Source: Variovorax boronicumulans (GTDB taxonomy: Bacteria; Pseudomonadota; Gammaproteobacteria; Burkholderiales; Burkholderiaceae_C). Taken from it: a stretch of 64,000 bases of DNA. Below are positions 45,182 through 56,070 of this stretch, piece by piece (positions within the stretch are counted from its first letter, which is position 1; the number at the start of each line of letters is the position of its first letter). The notes below the pieces were generated by a model that ran no database searches, was not told where the DNA came from, and saw nothing but the letters and a program-made list of their open reading frames with translations. Where the stretch lies: the NCBI RefSeq assembly GCF_029892485.1, contig NZ_JARXVG010000006.1:124001-188000 (forward strand), read 5' to 3'. Made by a program: the position numbers and the translations under genes.

Positions 45182-45481
45182 ACGACCTCGTTACGACAAG
45201 AATGGACAAGCGGAAATCACAGGCGCACTGCCATTCGGGCAGCGCCACCACAGCCCGCGCACAGGCACGGACATACAACAATTGGGAACGAGGAAATTAA
45301 TTCCTCAGCAGACAAGATGTAGGGCGAACATTTGGTGTGCAGTCCTTGCGGTTATTGACCCTTTCCGCCGGAATTTACCGTTGGAGTGCGTTGCGCTAGG
45401 GGTCGGCCCGGAGGTGCTGCTGTCGCTCTTGTCTGATTTCGCCAGTTGCGAAGCCCTACATTATAGCGTCTTTGCCAAATT
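45182..45481 (-). promoter_or_regulatory. rpoD leader with its own promoter
   Basis: The 300-base gap between dnaG and rpoD has no gene. On the minus strand a perfect TATAAT lies at 45460-45465, right after the dnaG stop, with TTGAAA at 45480-45485 as a possible but short-spaced (14-base) -35. The transcript would have a leader of about 270 bases. Within it is the inverted repeat GAGGAA-ATTAA-TTCCTC (45290-45306). No known riboswitch was recognised. Confidence 0.5.
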
Positions 45482-47473
45482 TCAAGCGGTTTCTGAACCG
45501 CGCGGACTCAGGCGGCTGCGTAATTCCAGCCGCCGCGCCTCGAGTGCCTTGTAGCGCTCCAGCGCTTTCGGGTCCTTTCCGACCGCGGCGATGGCCTCGC
45601 TTTGCTGGGCCTTGAGGCGGTCGTCGAGCATGAAGTCGAGCACGCTGGAAAGCTCCTTGGCGGCGTCGACCAGGTGCTGTTCTTCCTCGCCCTCGGGGAC
45701 CGGGGCAGCGTCGGCGACGTTCATGAGGCGCTCGGCCAGCGCTTCGAAATCCTGCCCCCGCATGCCTTCGCGCAGCGCCGCCCAGGGTTGCACGCCGTGC
45801 TCGTGCAACTGGCTGTCGAGCCAGGTGAAGAGCGCGCCATGTTGTCCGGGCAGGTCGCACAGCATCAGATGGAGTTCGTGCGAGAGCGCGTCCCACTGCG
45901 CCATGTTCGACAGCAACAGCCGCACCGCCACGTCGGGCCGGCTGGGCGGCTTGCCGCGTCCGCGCAACGGCTCGATGGGCTCTTCGTACTTGCCACCCCA
46001 ACGCTTGCCCTTGACGAATTTGCGCGACTTGCTATCGCTTTCATAGCGCGGCGCTTCATATTCCATGGGCGGCGGCATGTCCGGATAGTCCCCGCCGTCG
46101 CCGCCCGATTCGCTGTGGCGCGGTGAAGGCGGGGAAGCCGCCTTGCGCGGACCGGGCGTGGAGGCCCAGAGATCCGAAAGCGCCGCCGCATCCAATTGCA
46201 CCAGCGTGGCGATCTCGCTCAGCAGCTGCCGCTTGAGTGCGCCGTCCGGCATCGCGCTCCAGAGCGGGCGCACGTTGCTGGTCATGTGGGCGCGGCCTTC
46301 GGCGGTGGTCAGGTCGCAGCCTTCGCGGGCGGCCTCGAGCATGAAGCGCGACAGCGGCGTGGCTTCGGCGACGAATCGGGCGAAGGCCTCGGCGCCGTGT
46401 TCGCGGATGAAGCTGTCGGGGTCGTGCTCCGCCGGCAGGAACAGGAACTTGATGCTGCGCACGTCAGTGGCATAGGGCAGGGCGCCGTCCAGCGCCTTGC
46501 GCGCGGCGCGTCGGCCGGCGGCGTCGCCGTCGAAGCTGAACACCACCGATTCGGTGAAGCGGAAGAGCTTCTGCACATGCTCGGTCGTGCAGGCGGTGCC
46601 GAGCGTGGCCACCGCGTTCGGAAAGCCCAGTTGCGCGAGCGCGACCACATCCATGTAGCCCTCGGTGACCAGCGCATAGCCGCGGTCGCGAAAGGCGGCG
46701 CGCGCCTCGTAGAGGCCGTAGAGCTCGCGGCCCTTGCTGAACACGGGCGTTTCGGGGGAATTCAGGTACTTGGGCTTTTCGTCGCCGAGCACGCGCCCGC
46801 CGAAACCGATGCACTCGCCCTTGACGTTGCGGATCGGGAACATCACGCGGTCGCGGAAGCGGTCGTAGCGCTTGGCTTCGCTCTCGTCGAGCTGGCCGTC
46901 TTCGTTGTTGACGATGACCAGGCCGCTCTCGGCGAGCAGCGGATCGTCGTAGTCGGGGAACACGCTCGCCAGTGCCCGCCAGCCCGCGGGCGCATAGCCG
47001 ATGCCGAACTGCTTGGCCACTTCGCCCGAAACGCCCCGGCCCTTGAGGTATTCGATGGCGCCGGGCGCCTGCCGCAACGACTTGCGGTAGGACTCGCCGG
47101 CCTTCTCGAGCACGTCGGTCAGCGTGGCCTGCTTCTGGCGCTGGTTGGCGGCGCGGGCGCGCTCGGCAGGGGAGGCGTCGTCTTCCGGCACCTGCAGGCC
47201 GTATTGGCCGGCGAGGTCGTGCACCGCCTCGACGAAGCCCATGCCCGCGTGCTCCATGAGAAAACCGATGGCGTTGCCATGCACCCCGCAGCCGAAGCAG
47301 TGATAGAACTGCTTGGTCGGGCTGACCGAAAAAGAAGGGGATTTCTCGCCGTGGAAGGGGCACAGCCCCATGAAATTGGCGCCGGCCTTCTTGAGCGGCA
47401 CATAGCGGCCGACGATTTCGACCACATCGGCGCGCGCGATGAGTTCCTGGATGAATGAAGCGGGGATGGTCAT
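45482..47473 (-). CDS. dnaG: DNA primase
   Basis: Synthesises RNA primers at the replication fork; 663 residues. Zinc-finger residues Cys38, His41, Cys59 and Cys62 ('GLCPFHGEKSPSFSV', 'FYHCFGCG'), the catalytic TOPRIM core with 'VTEGYMDVVALAQLGF' and 'VVFSFDGDAAGRRAA', and a C-terminal helicase-binding domain that starts after a Pro/Gly-rich linker ('PPSPRHSESGGDGG'). ATG 47473 is the family start. rpsU, which often precedes dnaG, is not here; upstream is the divergent YihY-type gene. Confidence 0.94.
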   Translation of the reverse strand: MTIPASFIQELIARADVVEIVGRYVPLKKAGANFMGLCPFHGEKSPSFSVSPTKQFYHCFGCGVHGNAIGFLMEHAGMGFVEAVHDLAGQYGLQVPEDDASPAERARAANQRQKQATLTDVLEKAGESYRKSLRQAPGAIEYLKGRGVSGEVAKQFGIGYAPAGWRALASVFPDYDDPLLAESGLVIVNNEDGQLDESEAKRYDRFRDRVMFPIRNVKGECIGFGGRVLGDEKPKYLNSPETPVFSKGRELYGLYEARAAFRDRGYALVTEGYMDVVALAQLGFPNAVATLGTACTTEHVQKLFRFTESVVFSFDGDAAGRRAARKALDGALPYATDVRSIKFLFLPAEHDPDSFIREHGAEAFARFVAEATPLSRFMLEAAREGCDLTTAEGRAHMTSNVRPLWSAMPDGALKRQLLSEIATLVQLDAAALSDLWASTPGPRKAASPPSPRHSESGGDGGDYPDMPPPMEYEAPRYESDSKSRKFVKGKRWGGKYEEPIEPLRGRGKPPSRPDVAVRLLLSNMAQWDALSHELHLMLCDLPGQHGALFTWLDSQLHEHGVQPWAALREGMRGQDFEALAERLMNVADAAPVPEGEEEQHLVDAAKELSSVLDFMLDDRLKAQQSEAIAAVGKDPKALERYKALEARRLELRSRLSPRGSETA

Positions 47474-48460
47474 GTAGGCGAAGAGCGGCAAATCATACGC
47501 AAGCGGCCGGCCCATTGCGGTGGGGCGGCATACTGATTGCGATCCGGATTTCCCAACGCATGACGACGCCCAACCCATTGCACCACGCCGCGCCGCTGCT
47601 GCGGCACCCGTTCCGATTCATCTGGGACGCGCTGAAGGCCTTTCGCGCCAACCAGGGGCTTCTGCTCGCGGGGGCGGTGGCGTACTACGCGCTGCTGTCC
47701 ATCGTGCCGCTGCTGATCGTGAGCGTGATCGCGATTTCGCATGTCATCGACCAGGCGGAACTGCTGCGCACCATCGGCCGGTATCTCGAATGGCTGCTTC
47801 CGGGGCAGTCGAAGGCGATCGTGACCGAGCTGTCGAGCTTTCTCGACCACCGCGACGTGATGGGCCCGGTGCTGCTGGTGACGATGATCTTCTTCAGTTC
47901 GTTGGCCTTCAGCATCCTCGAAAGTGCCATGGCGGTGATCTTTCACCACCGCAAGGCCGACCACAAGCGCCACTTTTTGGTCTCGGTGGCCATGCCGTAC
48001 ATCTACATCCTGTGCCTGTGCGTGGGGCTGCTGTTGGTCACGCTGGTGTCGGGCGCGCTTCAGCTGGTGGGACAGGAAAGCGTCGACTTGCTGGGGCGCA
48101 GCTGGTCGCTTTCGGGCGTATCGGGGCTGCTGCTGTACCTGCTGGGGCTGGGCGGCGAGATCTTCATGCTGACTTCGCTGTACCTCGTGATGCCGGCCGG
48201 CCGGATGTCGCTGCGCCATGCGCTGCTGGGCGGCGTGACCGCCGCGCTGCTGTGGGAGGCGACGCGGCGGGTGCTGATCTGGTACTTCTCGACCTTGTCG
48301 CAGGTCAATGTGGTCTACGGCTCGCTCACCACGGCGATCGTGGTGTTGCTGAGCCTGGAGATCGCCGCCACGCTCGTGCTGCTGGGCGCGCAAGTGATCG
48401 CCCAGTACGAGCGGCTGGACCGCACCGGCAGCACGGCGGTGCCGCCTCCGGCGCCGGGTG

Positions 48461-49219
<759 letters not shown>

Positions 49220-49269
49220 TGAAGTCTCCTGAAGATAAGCCGGCCATTATCGAAGAGCCTCCTCAGGTC

Positions 49270-49300
49270 AAAAAAAAAGGCCTCATCCGAAGATGAGGCC
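49270..49300 (-). terminator. Intrinsic terminator of the phasin gene
   Basis: On the minus strand GGCCTCAT-CTTCGG-ATGAGGCC (stem 8) is followed by a run of nine T. It lies 50 bases past the phasin stop. Confidence 0.92.
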
Positions 49301-49349
49301 CTGAATTGGATCCGTGAGGACCCAAGGAGACAACTGGTGTGGTCAGTGC

Positions 49350-49901
49350 TTAGCGCTTGCGCGAAGCGGTGGCCGTCTTGGCAGCGGCGACGGCTTGCGT
49401 CGACACGGCGTTGAAGTTGGCTTCGGCGACGTCGGAGGCTTGCTTGACAGCCTTCTGGACCGATTCGAATGCGTTGTTGGCGGCAGCCACGGCGCTCTTG
49501 AGCACGGCAACGGCGGTTTCCGAACCGGCCGGTGCGTTCTTGGAAGCGCTGTCGACCAGGCCGACGAAGGCTTGCTGGGCTTCAGAAGCCTTGGCTTCGA
49601 AAGCCTTGGAGAATTCCGAGCTGGTGCCTTGGGCGATGTCATACAGGTGACGGCTGTAGGCAGCGGTCTTTTCGGCCAGGGGCTGGAACAGGCTGGCTTG
49701 CAGCGTCAGCAGTTCTTGCGCGTCCTTGACGCTCAGGGCAGCCTGGGCAGTGCTCTGTGCTTCGGCCAGGGCGGCCTTCGATGCGGTCACGTTCAGCTCG
49801 ACGAGTTTTTCGACGCCTTCGAAAGCCTTGGTGGTCAGGCCGAACAGGGTTTCGAGGTTTGCTTTTTGGGCGGCGAGGATTTGGTCAGCGGTCAGGGCCA
49901 T
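49350..49901 (-). CDS. phaP: Phasin family protein
   Basis: 183-residue amphipathic helical protein that coats polyhydroxyalkanoate granules. N-terminal '[20 protein letters not shown]', followed by the Phasin_2 pattern '[20 protein letters not shown]' and an Ala-rich coiled C-terminal half ('[20 protein letters not shown]'). ATG 49901 has GGAG upstream; the in-frame extension to 49973 is not needed. Monocistronic with a strong terminator. No PHA synthase in the window. Confidence 0.9.
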   Translation of the reverse strand: MALTADQILAAQKANLETLFGLTTKAFEGVEKLVELNVTASKAALAEAQSTAQAALSVKDAQELLTLQASLFQPLAEKTAAYSRHLYDIAQGTSSEFSKAFEAKASEAQQAFVGLVDSASKNAPAGSETAVAVLKSAVAAANNAFESVQKAVKQASDVAEANFNAVSTQAVAAAKTATASRKR

Positions 49902-50070
49902 TTGGGATCTCCAGAAGGATGGTGGTCGATACACGTTGCGCTGCGCCTCGTCGTCTTTGTTGCGGTGCAGCATGGCCTCAAGTATAGGCAGCTGGGATTT
50001 GCGATCAAGGGGTTTTTGCTGCGATGCAGCAATCTAGAGGCCGCTTTCTAAAACGGGCTCGCATCGCAGA

Positions 50071-51006
50071 ATGCGGGTCATGCGCGCCTTCTATTCCGGC
50101 CAGTTCGTATTGCCCCTTCCGCCGGGGCACCGTTTCCCGATGTCGCGCTACGCCTTGCTGCGCGACCGCTTGGAGGAGCACCTGCCCGCCGTTCAGATGG
50201 ACCAGGCTCCCCGCGCCAGCGACGGCGAACTGGCGCTGGCCCACACCCCGCAGTGGATCGCCGCCATCAGCGACGGCAGCGTGAGCCCGCAGGCGATGCG
50301 CGAGATCGGCTTTCCCTGGAGCGAAGCGATGGTCGAGCGCTCGCGCCGCTCCACGGGCGCCACCATCGCGGCCTGTCGCGCAGCCTTCGCCGGCGGCATC
50401 TCAGCGAACATGGCGGGCGGCACGCACCACGCCTATGCCGACAAGGGCGGCGGTTTCTGCGTCTTCAACGATGCCGCGGTGGCCGCCCGTCTGATGCAGG
50501 CGGAGCACGGCCGCAGCGGCCGGCAACTGAAGGTGGCGGTGATCGATCTCGACGTGCACCAGGGCAATGGCACGGCCAGCATCTTCCGCAACGACGCCAG
50601 CGTCTTCACGCTCTCTATGCACGGCCAGAAGAACTTCCCCTTTCGCAAGGAAGCCAGCGACCTGGACGTCGAACTGCCCGACGGCTGCGGCGACGCCGAC
50701 TACCTCACCGCCCTCGAGCACGCGCTGGACGAACTCGATCGCCGTTTCTCGCCCGGCCTCGTGATCTACCTTGCAGGCGCCGATCCGTTCGAGCGCGATC
50801 GTCTCGGCCGCCTCAAGCTCAGCTTCGACGGCCTGGAGGCGCGCGACCGCCGCGTGTTCGACTGGACCTGGCAGCGCCGCATTCCCGCGGCTTTCGCCAT
50901 GGCCGGCGGCTATGCCAGCGACATCGCCGAGACCGTGCAGGTGCAGTTGGGCACCTTCCGCGTGGCCTTCGACTATTGGCGCCGCTGGCAAAATGCCGCG
51001 CGATGA
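50071..51006 (+). CDS. Histone deacetylase-family amidohydrolase
   Basis: 311-residue zinc amidohydrolase of the HDAC/AcuC group. Zinc and charge-relay residues are visible: '[20 protein letters not shown]' (His pair), '[16 protein letters not shown]' (Asp-x-His zinc ligands) and '[17 protein letters not shown]' (third ligand Asp). The bacterial members deacetylate small amides or proteins such as acetyl-CoA synthetase. Met at 50071 or 50080. It overlaps the thioesterase start by 4 bases, suggesting a paired acyl-group function. Confidence 0.88.
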   Translation: MRVMRAFYSGQFVLPLPPGHRFPMSRYALLRDRLEEHLPAVQMDQAPRASDGELALAHTPQWIAAISDGSVSPQAMREIGFPWSEAMVERSRRSTGATIAACRAAFAGGISANMAGGTHHAYADKGGGFCVFNDAAVAARLMQAEHGRSGRQLKVAVIDLDVHQGNGTASIFRNDASVFTLSMHGQKNFPFRKEASDLDVELPDGCGDADYLTALEHALDELDRRFSPGLVIYLAGADPFERDRLGRLKLSFDGLEARDRRVFDWTWQRRIPAAFAMAGGYASDIAETVQVQLGTFRVAFDYWRRWQNAAR

Positions 51007-51446
51007 GCTCCGCCACCAAACCCACGCCGAATTCCCGCAGCAGCTATCGCGCGTTCCGCAGCATCCCGACGCGCTGGGCCGACAACGACATGTATGGGCA
51101 CGTCAACAACGTCGTCTACTACAGCTGGTTCGACACGGCGGTGAATGCGCTGCTGATCGAACGCGGCGCGCTCGACATCCACCAGGGCCGGGTCATCGGC
51201 TTCGTGGTCGAGACCCAGTGCAACTATTTCGCCCCGATCGCGTTCCCGCAGACGGTGGAAGCCGGCATCCGGGTGGCGCAGGCGGGCCGCTCGAGCGTGC
51301 GGTACGAGATCGCGCTGTTCGCCGAGGGTGCAGACGCCGCGGCGGCGCAGGGCCACTTCGTGCATGTCTACGTCGACCGTGAAACACAGCGGCCCGTGCC
51401 TTTGCCCGAAGCGTTGCAGCGCGTGGTCGATTCGCTGAAATCCTAA
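51003..51446 (+). CDS. Acyl-CoA thioesterase, 4HBT/YbgC hot-dog family
   Basis: 147-residue hot-dog thioesterase with the signature '[20 protein letters not shown]', which carries the catalytic Asp of the 4-hydroxybenzoyl-CoA thioesterase type, plus the strand pairs '[20 protein letters not shown]' and '[13 protein letters not shown]'. It hydrolyses an acyl-CoA of unknown chain. The start overlaps the HDAC-like stop (ATGA), so the two form one unit, followed by a hairpin terminator. Confidence 0.87.
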   Translation: MSSATKPTPNSRSSYRAFRSIPTRWADNDMYGHVNNVVYYSWFDTAVNALLIERGALDIHQGRVIGFVVETQCNYFAPIAFPQTVEAGIRVAQAGRSSVRYEIALFAEGADAAAAQGHFVHVYVDRETQRPVPLPEALQRVVDSLKS

Positions 51447-51450
51447 TCCC

Positions 51451-51486
51451 AATAAAAAACGGCGCCCGAGGGCGCCGTGGTCTTTT
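51451..51486. terminator. Terminator between thioesterase and small periplasmic gene
   Basis: CGGCGCC-CGAG-GGCGCCG (51460-51477) is a 7-base stem. The leftward reading is followed by TTTTTTATT, so it is strongest for the minus-strand gene ending at 51535; the rightward T-run (TCTTTT) is weaker but may serve the thioesterase unit. Confidence 0.8.
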
Positions 51487-51534
51487 GTCGTACAGCAGAT
51501 CGATTCGCCGATCAGCTGAACAGGCAGAAACTGC

Positions 51535-51936
51535 TTACTTCTTCATGGCCTTGATTTCGGCCTTGCCCTGGGCTTCGTCAGCCTTGGCTTGCTTCACGCA
51601 GGCATCCTTTGCGGCACCGTTCTGGTCGTCGCACTTTTCCTTCGCGACTTCGTAGGTGGCCTTCACCTTCTCTTCTGCCACCTTGCGTGCGTTGCTGTCG
51701 CTGGGCTTGTACTGCTGTTCGAGTTCGGCCTTGGCCACGTCTTCCTTGCCCTTGGCTTCCTTCTGGCAGACGTCCTTGGCGTTGTCCTTCAGCGTGTCGC
51801 ACTGGCTCTTGGCGACCTTGTAGTCGGCTTCGATCTTTTCCTTGGCGACTTTGTGTTCATCACCGGTCATCGCGCTGGCTTGCGTGGCGACGAAACAGGT
51901 GGAAGCGAGAGCGAGCATGAGCAGGTGTTTTTTCAT
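51535..51936 (-). CDS. Small exported helical protein
   Basis: 133 residues with a Sec signal 'MKKHLLMLALASTCFVATQA' ending at Ala-Ser-Ala; the mature part is about 110 residues, very rich in Lys, Ala, Glu and Asp and predicted fully helical. It has two imperfect repeats, each with a Cys pair: 'KVAKSQCDTLKDNAKDVCQK' and 'EVAKEKCDDQNGAAKDACVK', so two disulfides are likely. Function unknown; the style suggests a periplasmic stress or scaffold protein. It lies 65 bases after the CsbD gene. Confidence 0.8.
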   Translation of the reverse strand: MKKHLLMLALASTCFVATQASAMTGDEHKVAKEKIEADYKVAKSQCDTLKDNAKDVCQKEAKGKEDVAKAELEQQYKPSDSNARKVAEEKVKATYEVAKEKCDDQNGAAKDACVKQAKADEAQGKAEIKAMKK

Positions 51937-52001
51937 TGGAGTTTTCCTTCGAGGTTGTTGAATTCGGTTGGGTGCGGCGGCATTGGCCAGCGGCTTCTTG
52001 A

Positions 52002-52235
52002 TCAGGACTTTTCGAACCAGAGCGAATCGGCCGTGCGGCCATCGCGCGATTCCCAGTCCTTGACTTGCTTTTCGGCTTCGTCGCGGCTGATGCCGTGGCG
52101 TTCCTGGATGCGGCCGAGCAGCTGATCGCGCTTGCCGGCGATGACATCGAAGTCGTCGTCGGTCAGCTTGCCCCATTGCTCCTTGACCTTGCCCTTGAGC
52201 TGCTTCCAGTTGCCTTCGATGGTGTCTTTGTTCAT
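52002..52235 (-). CDS. CsbD-family stress protein
   Basis: 77-residue hydrophilic helical protein. 'MNKDTIEGNWKQLKGKVKEQ' followed by 'WGKLTDDDFDVIAGKRDQLL' is the CsbD-like signature (E. coli YjbJ). These proteins are abundant under general stress, but their mechanism is not settled. Upstream of the exported helical gene on the same strand and probably co-regulated. ATG 52235 with GGAGA upstream. Confidence 0.9.
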   Translation of the reverse strand: MNKDTIEGNWKQLKGKVKEQWGKLTDDDFDVIAGKRDQLLGRIQERHGISRDEAEKQVKDWESRDGRTADSLWFEKS

Positions 52236-52415
52236 TGCGAATCTCCTTGAGAGGTTGATTCGGCGGCTGTGTTGCCGCCGTGAAATCAATGTCTCGTGAT
52301 CGATTCGCCCTGCCAGTAGGACGTGCTGTGCAGCCCCCGTAGGCAGAGGCCGACGCTGCCCGTGATAATCGAGCGGACGCCGAAAAGTTTGAGACACCGC
52401 GCACCGACGACGACC

Positions 52416-53627
52416 ATGATCATCCACAGCCTGCTCGACACCGACCTCTACAAGTTCACGATGATGCAGGTGGTCCTGCATCACTTCCCGGGCGCCCGGG
52501 TCGAGTACCGCTTCAAGTGCCGCAATCCCGGCGTCGACCTGGCGCAGTTCGCGGGCCAGATCCGCGACGAGGTGCGCAGCCTCTGTTCGCTGCAGTTCCG
52601 CGATGCCGAGCTGGCCTACCTGCGGTCCATGCGCTTCATCAAGAGCGACTTCGTCGACTTCCTGGGCCTGTTCAGGCTCAACGAGAAGTACATCAACATC
52701 ATTCCCCAGCCCTCGGGCGAGCTCGAGATCCGCATCCAGGGGCCGTGGCTGCACACCATCCTGTTCGAGATCCCCGTGCTGGCCATCGTCAACGAGGTCT
52801 ACTTCCGCAACACGCAGAAGAAGCCCGACATCGAGGAAGGCCGCCGCCGCCTCGAGACCAAAATCGCCCAGCTGCAGGACGCGGGCCTGGCCGACCTCAA
52901 GATCGCCGACTACGGCACGCGCCGCCGCTTCTCGAAGGACTGGCACGAAGAGGTGCTGCGCACCCTGAACTCGCGCCTGGGTGCCGTCACGCCGCCGCCG
53001 ATGCAGGCCAAGCCCGGCGCCCGGCTGCCGCAGCTCGCGGGCACCAGCAACGTGCTGTACGCCATGAAGCTGGGCCTGATCCCGCTGGGCACCATGGCGC
53101 ACGAATACCTGCAGGCCTGCCAGGCGCTTGGCCCGCGGCTGCGCGACAGCCAGATCTTCGGCTTCGAGAGCTGGGCGCGCGAATACCGCGGCGACCTGGG
53201 CATCGCGCTGTCCGACGTGTACGGCATGAGCGCCTTCCTGCGCGACTTCGACCTGTACTTCTGCAAGCTCTTCGACGGCGCCCGCCACGACAGCGGCGAC
53301 CCGTTCCAGTGGGGCGAGCGCATGCTGGCGCACTACGTGGCGAACCGGGTCGATCCGCTCACCAAGACGCTGATCTTCAGCGACGGCCTCACGGTGCCGC
53401 GCACCATCGAGCTCTATCAGCAGTTCCGCGGCCGCTGCCAGCTGGCCTTCGGCATCGGCACCAACCTCACCAACGACCTGGGCTACGAGCCGCTGCAGAT
53501 CGTCATCAAGATGATCAACTGCAACGGCCAGCCGGTGGCCAAGCTGTCGGACACGCCGTCCAAGAACATGTGCGAGGACGAAAAATACCTGGCGTACCTG
53601 CGCCAGGTGTTCGAGATCGAGGCATGA
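52416..53627 (+). CDS. pncB: Nicotinate phosphoribosyltransferase
   Basis: 403-residue enzyme making nicotinate mononucleotide from nicotinate and PRPP with ATP, in NAD salvage. Typical start '[20 protein letters not shown]', '[20 protein letters not shown]', '[20 protein letters not shown]', 'AHEYLQACQ', catalytic His in '[15 protein letters not shown]' and '[12 protein letters not shown]'. Complete. ATG 52416 is used; the reading from 52323 adds 31 unsupported residues. The next gene overlaps by 4 bases. Confidence 0.94.
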   Translation: MIIHSLLDTDLYKFTMMQVVLHHFPGARVEYRFKCRNPGVDLAQFAGQIRDEVRSLCSLQFRDAELAYLRSMRFIKSDFVDFLGLFRLNEKYINIIPQPSGELEIRIQGPWLHTILFEIPVLAIVNEVYFRNTQKKPDIEEGRRRLETKIAQLQDAGLADLKIADYGTRRRFSKDWHEEVLRTLNSRLGAVTPPPMQAKPGARLPQLAGTSNVLYAMKLGLIPLGTMAHEYLQACQALGPRLRDSQIFGFESWAREYRGDLGIALSDVYGMSAFLRDFDLYFCKLFDGARHDSGDPFQWGERMLAHYVANRVDPLTKTLIFSDGLTVPRTIELYQQFRGRCQLAFGIGTNLTNDLGYEPLQIVIKMINCNGQPVAKLSDTPSKNMCEDEKYLAYLRQVFEIEA

Positions 53628-55039
53628 GGCGTGTCCCCGGGCTCGGGCTGCTGGCGCTGCTGCTTGCGCCCACGCTGGCCACGGCCGCGGACTTCGACGG
53701 TGCGCAGCTCTCGCCGCTCTGGGGCGTGCCGTTCGCCGGCATCCTGCTGTCGATCGCGCTGCTGCCGCTGCTCGCGCCTGCCTTCTGGCACCACCACTAC
53801 GGCAAGATTTCCGCCGCCTGGGCGCTGGCCTTCCTGCTGCCCTTTGCCGCCACCTACGGCGCGGGCCTGGCGGGCGTGCAACTCGTGCATGCGCTGGTGG
53901 CCGAGTACATCCCGTTCATCATCCTGCTGACGGCGCTCTTCACGGTGGCGGGCGGCATTCACATCCGCGGCAACCTGCGCGGCGCGCCCGGGCTCAACAC
54001 GGCGATCCTTGCGATCGGCGCGGTGCTCGCGAGCTTCATGGGGACCACCGGCGCCTCGATGCTGCTGATCCGGCCGCTGATCCGCGCCAACGACGACCGC
54101 CTGCACAAGGTGCATGTGATCGTGTTCTTCATCTTCATCGTCTCCAACGCGGGCGGCGCGCTCACGCCGTTGGGCGACCCGCCGCTGTTCCTCGGATTCC
54201 TCAAGGGCGTGGGCTTCTTCTGGACCGCGCAGAACATCCTCTTCGAAACGCTCTTCATCCTGGCCGTGCTGCTGGCGCTGTTCTATGCCATCGACAGTCA
54301 CTACTACCGCAAGGAAGGCGTGCTGCCTGTCGACCCGACGCCCACGACGCCCGAGACACAGCGCCTGGGTTTCGATGGCGCTGCCAACTTCTGGCTGTTG
54401 GGCGGCGTGGTCGCGTTGGTGTTGCTGAGCGGCTTCTGGAAATCGCCGGTCAGCTTCGACGTGTTCGGCACCGAGGTCGGGCTGCCGGGGCTGGTGCGCG
54501 ACGTGGGGCTGCTGCTGATCGCCCTGGTCTCGTACAAGCTCACCGCGCCCAAGGTGCACGCCGACAACCAGTTCGAATGGGAGCCGATGGCCGAAGTGGC
54601 CAAGCTCTTCGCGGGCATCTTCCTGACCATCATCCCGGTGATCGCGATGCTCAAGGCCGGCACGCAGGGCCCGTTCGGCGCCATCGTCTCGGCCGTGACG
54701 CGCGCCGATGGCCAGCCCGACCCCGCGATGTACTTCTGGGCCACCGGCGTGCTGAGCTCGTTCCTCGACAACGCGCCGACCTACCTCGTGTTCTTCAACA
54801 CCGCAGGCGGCGATCCGGCGGCGCTCATGACCACCTACGCGAGCACGCTTGCCGCCATCTCGGCCGGCGCCGTTTTCATGGGCGCCAACACCTACATCGG
54901 CAACGCGCCCAACCTGATGGTCAAGGCCATCGCCGAGAGCCGCGGCGTGCGCATGCCGAGCTTCTTCGGCTACATGGCGTGGTCCGTGGCCATCCTGGTT
55001 CCGCTGTTCGTCATTTCCACGTTCATCTTCTTCCGCTGA
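53624..55039 (+). CDS. Sodium:proton antiporter-like protein (CitMHS_2/ion-transporter superfamily)
   Basis: 471-residue membrane protein with about 11 spans and a cleavable-looking N-terminus. '[20 protein letters not shown]', '[20 protein letters not shown]', '[20 protein letters not shown]' and a C-terminal '[20 protein letters not shown]' / '[20 protein letters not shown]' give the two re-entrant loops of ion-transporter-superfamily antiporters such as NhaD. The ion is unknown; a citrate-like substrate is an alternative. ATG overlaps pncB stop by 4 bases. Confidence 0.85.
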   Translation: MRRVPGLGLLALLLAPTLATAADFDGAQLSPLWGVPFAGILLSIALLPLLAPAFWHHHYGKISAAWALAFLLPFAATYGAGLAGVQLVHALVAEYIPFIILLTALFTVAGGIHIRGNLRGAPGLNTAILAIGAVLASFMGTTGASMLLIRPLIRANDDRLHKVHVIVFFIFIVSNAGGALTPLGDPPLFLGFLKGVGFFWTAQNILFETLFILAVLLALFYAIDSHYYRKEGVLPVDPTPTTPETQRLGFDGAANFWLLGGVVALVLLSGFWKSPVSFDVFGTEVGLPGLVRDVGLLLIALVSYKLTAPKVHADNQFEWEPMAEVAKLFAGIFLTIIPVIAMLKAGTQGPFGAIVSAVTRADGQPDPAMYFWATGVLSSFLDNAPTYLVFFNTAGGDPAALMTTYASTLAAISAGAVFMGANTYIGNAPNLMVKAIAESRGVRMPSFFGYMAWSVAILVPLFVISTFIFFR

Positions 55040-55050
55040 GTGCACACATC

Positions 55051-56037
55051 ATGAGCAAGCCCAAGATCCTGGTCGCACGCGCGATCTTTCCCGAGACCAT
55101 CGAGCGCCTGTCGCAGCATTTCGAGGTCGAATCGAACCAGTCCGACGAGAGCTGGAGCAAAGAGCAGCTGATCGCCAGGCTCAAAGGCAAGCAGGGCGCC
55201 TTCACCACCGGCAGCGAGCGCATCGATGCCGCCGTGCTCGACGCGAACCCCGACCTGAAGATCTGCGCCAACATGGCCGTGGGCTACAACAACTTCGACG
55301 TGGACGCGATGGCTGCGCACGGCGTGCTCGGCACCAATGCACCCGACGTGCTGACCGAGACCACGGCCGACTTCGGTTTCGCGCTGCTCATGGCGACCGC
55401 ACGCCGCATCACCGAGAGCGAGCATTTCCTGCGTGCCGGCAAGTGGGAGAAGTGGAGCTACGACATGTTCGCGGGCTCCGACATCCACGGCGCCACGCTC
55501 GGCATCATCGGCATGGGCCGCATCGGGCAGGGCATTGCCAAGCGCGGCGCGCATGGCTTCGGCATGAAGGTGATCTATCACAACCGCTCGCGCCTCGACG
55601 CGGCGCTCGAAACCGACTGCAAGGCCAGCTATGTGAGCAAGGAGGAGTTGCTCAAGACCGCCGATCACGTCGTGCTGGTCGTGCCTTACTCGCCCGCTTC
55701 GCACCACACCATCGGCGCCGCCGAGATCGCGCTGATGAAGCCGACCGCCACGCTGGTGAACATCGCGCGCGGCGGCATCGTCGATGACGCCGCGCTGGCC
55801 GTGGCGCTGCGCGAGAAGCGCATCGCGGCGGCGGGCCTCGATGTGTTCGAGGGCGAGCCCAAGGTTCATCCCGACCTGCTGACCGTGCCCAATGTCGTGC
55901 TCACGCCGCACATCGCGAGCGCGACCGTGCCCACGCGCCGCGCCATGGCCGACCTCGCGGCGGACAACCTGATCGCGTACTTCAGCGGCAAGGGGCCGCT
56001 CACACCCGTCACGCCCGTTCCGCCGGCCGCCAAGTAA
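55051..56037 (+). CDS. ghrB: 2-hydroxyacid dehydrogenase, glyoxylate/hydroxypyruvate reductase type
   Basis: 328-residue NAD(P)H-dependent D-2-hydroxyacid dehydrogenase. Substrate-domain 'ICANMAVGYNNFDVDAMAAH', nucleotide motif 'LGIIGMGRIGQGIAKRGAHG', catalytic Arg in 'TLVNIARGGIVDDAALAVAL', Glu in 'GLDVFEGEPKVHPDL' and His in 'NVVLTPHIASAT'. The region after GxGxxG reads 'YHNRSRLDAALE', with Asn-Arg-Ser favouring NADPH. It lies 11 bases after the antiporter, so one operon is likely. Confidence 0.88.
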   Translation: MSKPKILVARAIFPETIERLSQHFEVESNQSDESWSKEQLIARLKGKQGAFTTGSERIDAAVLDANPDLKICANMAVGYNNFDVDAMAAHGVLGTNAPDVLTETTADFGFALLMATARRITESEHFLRAGKWEKWSYDMFAGSDIHGATLGIIGMGRIGQGIAKRGAHGFGMKVIYHNRSRLDAALETDCKASYVSKEELLKTADHVVLVVPYSPASHHTIGAAEIALMKPTATLVNIARGGIVDDAALAVALREKRIAAAGLDVFEGEPKVHPDLLTVPNVVLTPHIASATVPTRRAMADLAADNLIAYFSGKGPLTPVTPVPPAAK

Positions 56038-56070
56038 CCCAACCCTGCACAGCGACACAGCGCCTTCGCC

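Noticed and set aside
52517..53623. N-terminal extension of the antiporter through pncB
   Set aside because: Overlaps the whole pncB gene in another frame; ATG 53624 gives a normal hydrophobic N-terminus.
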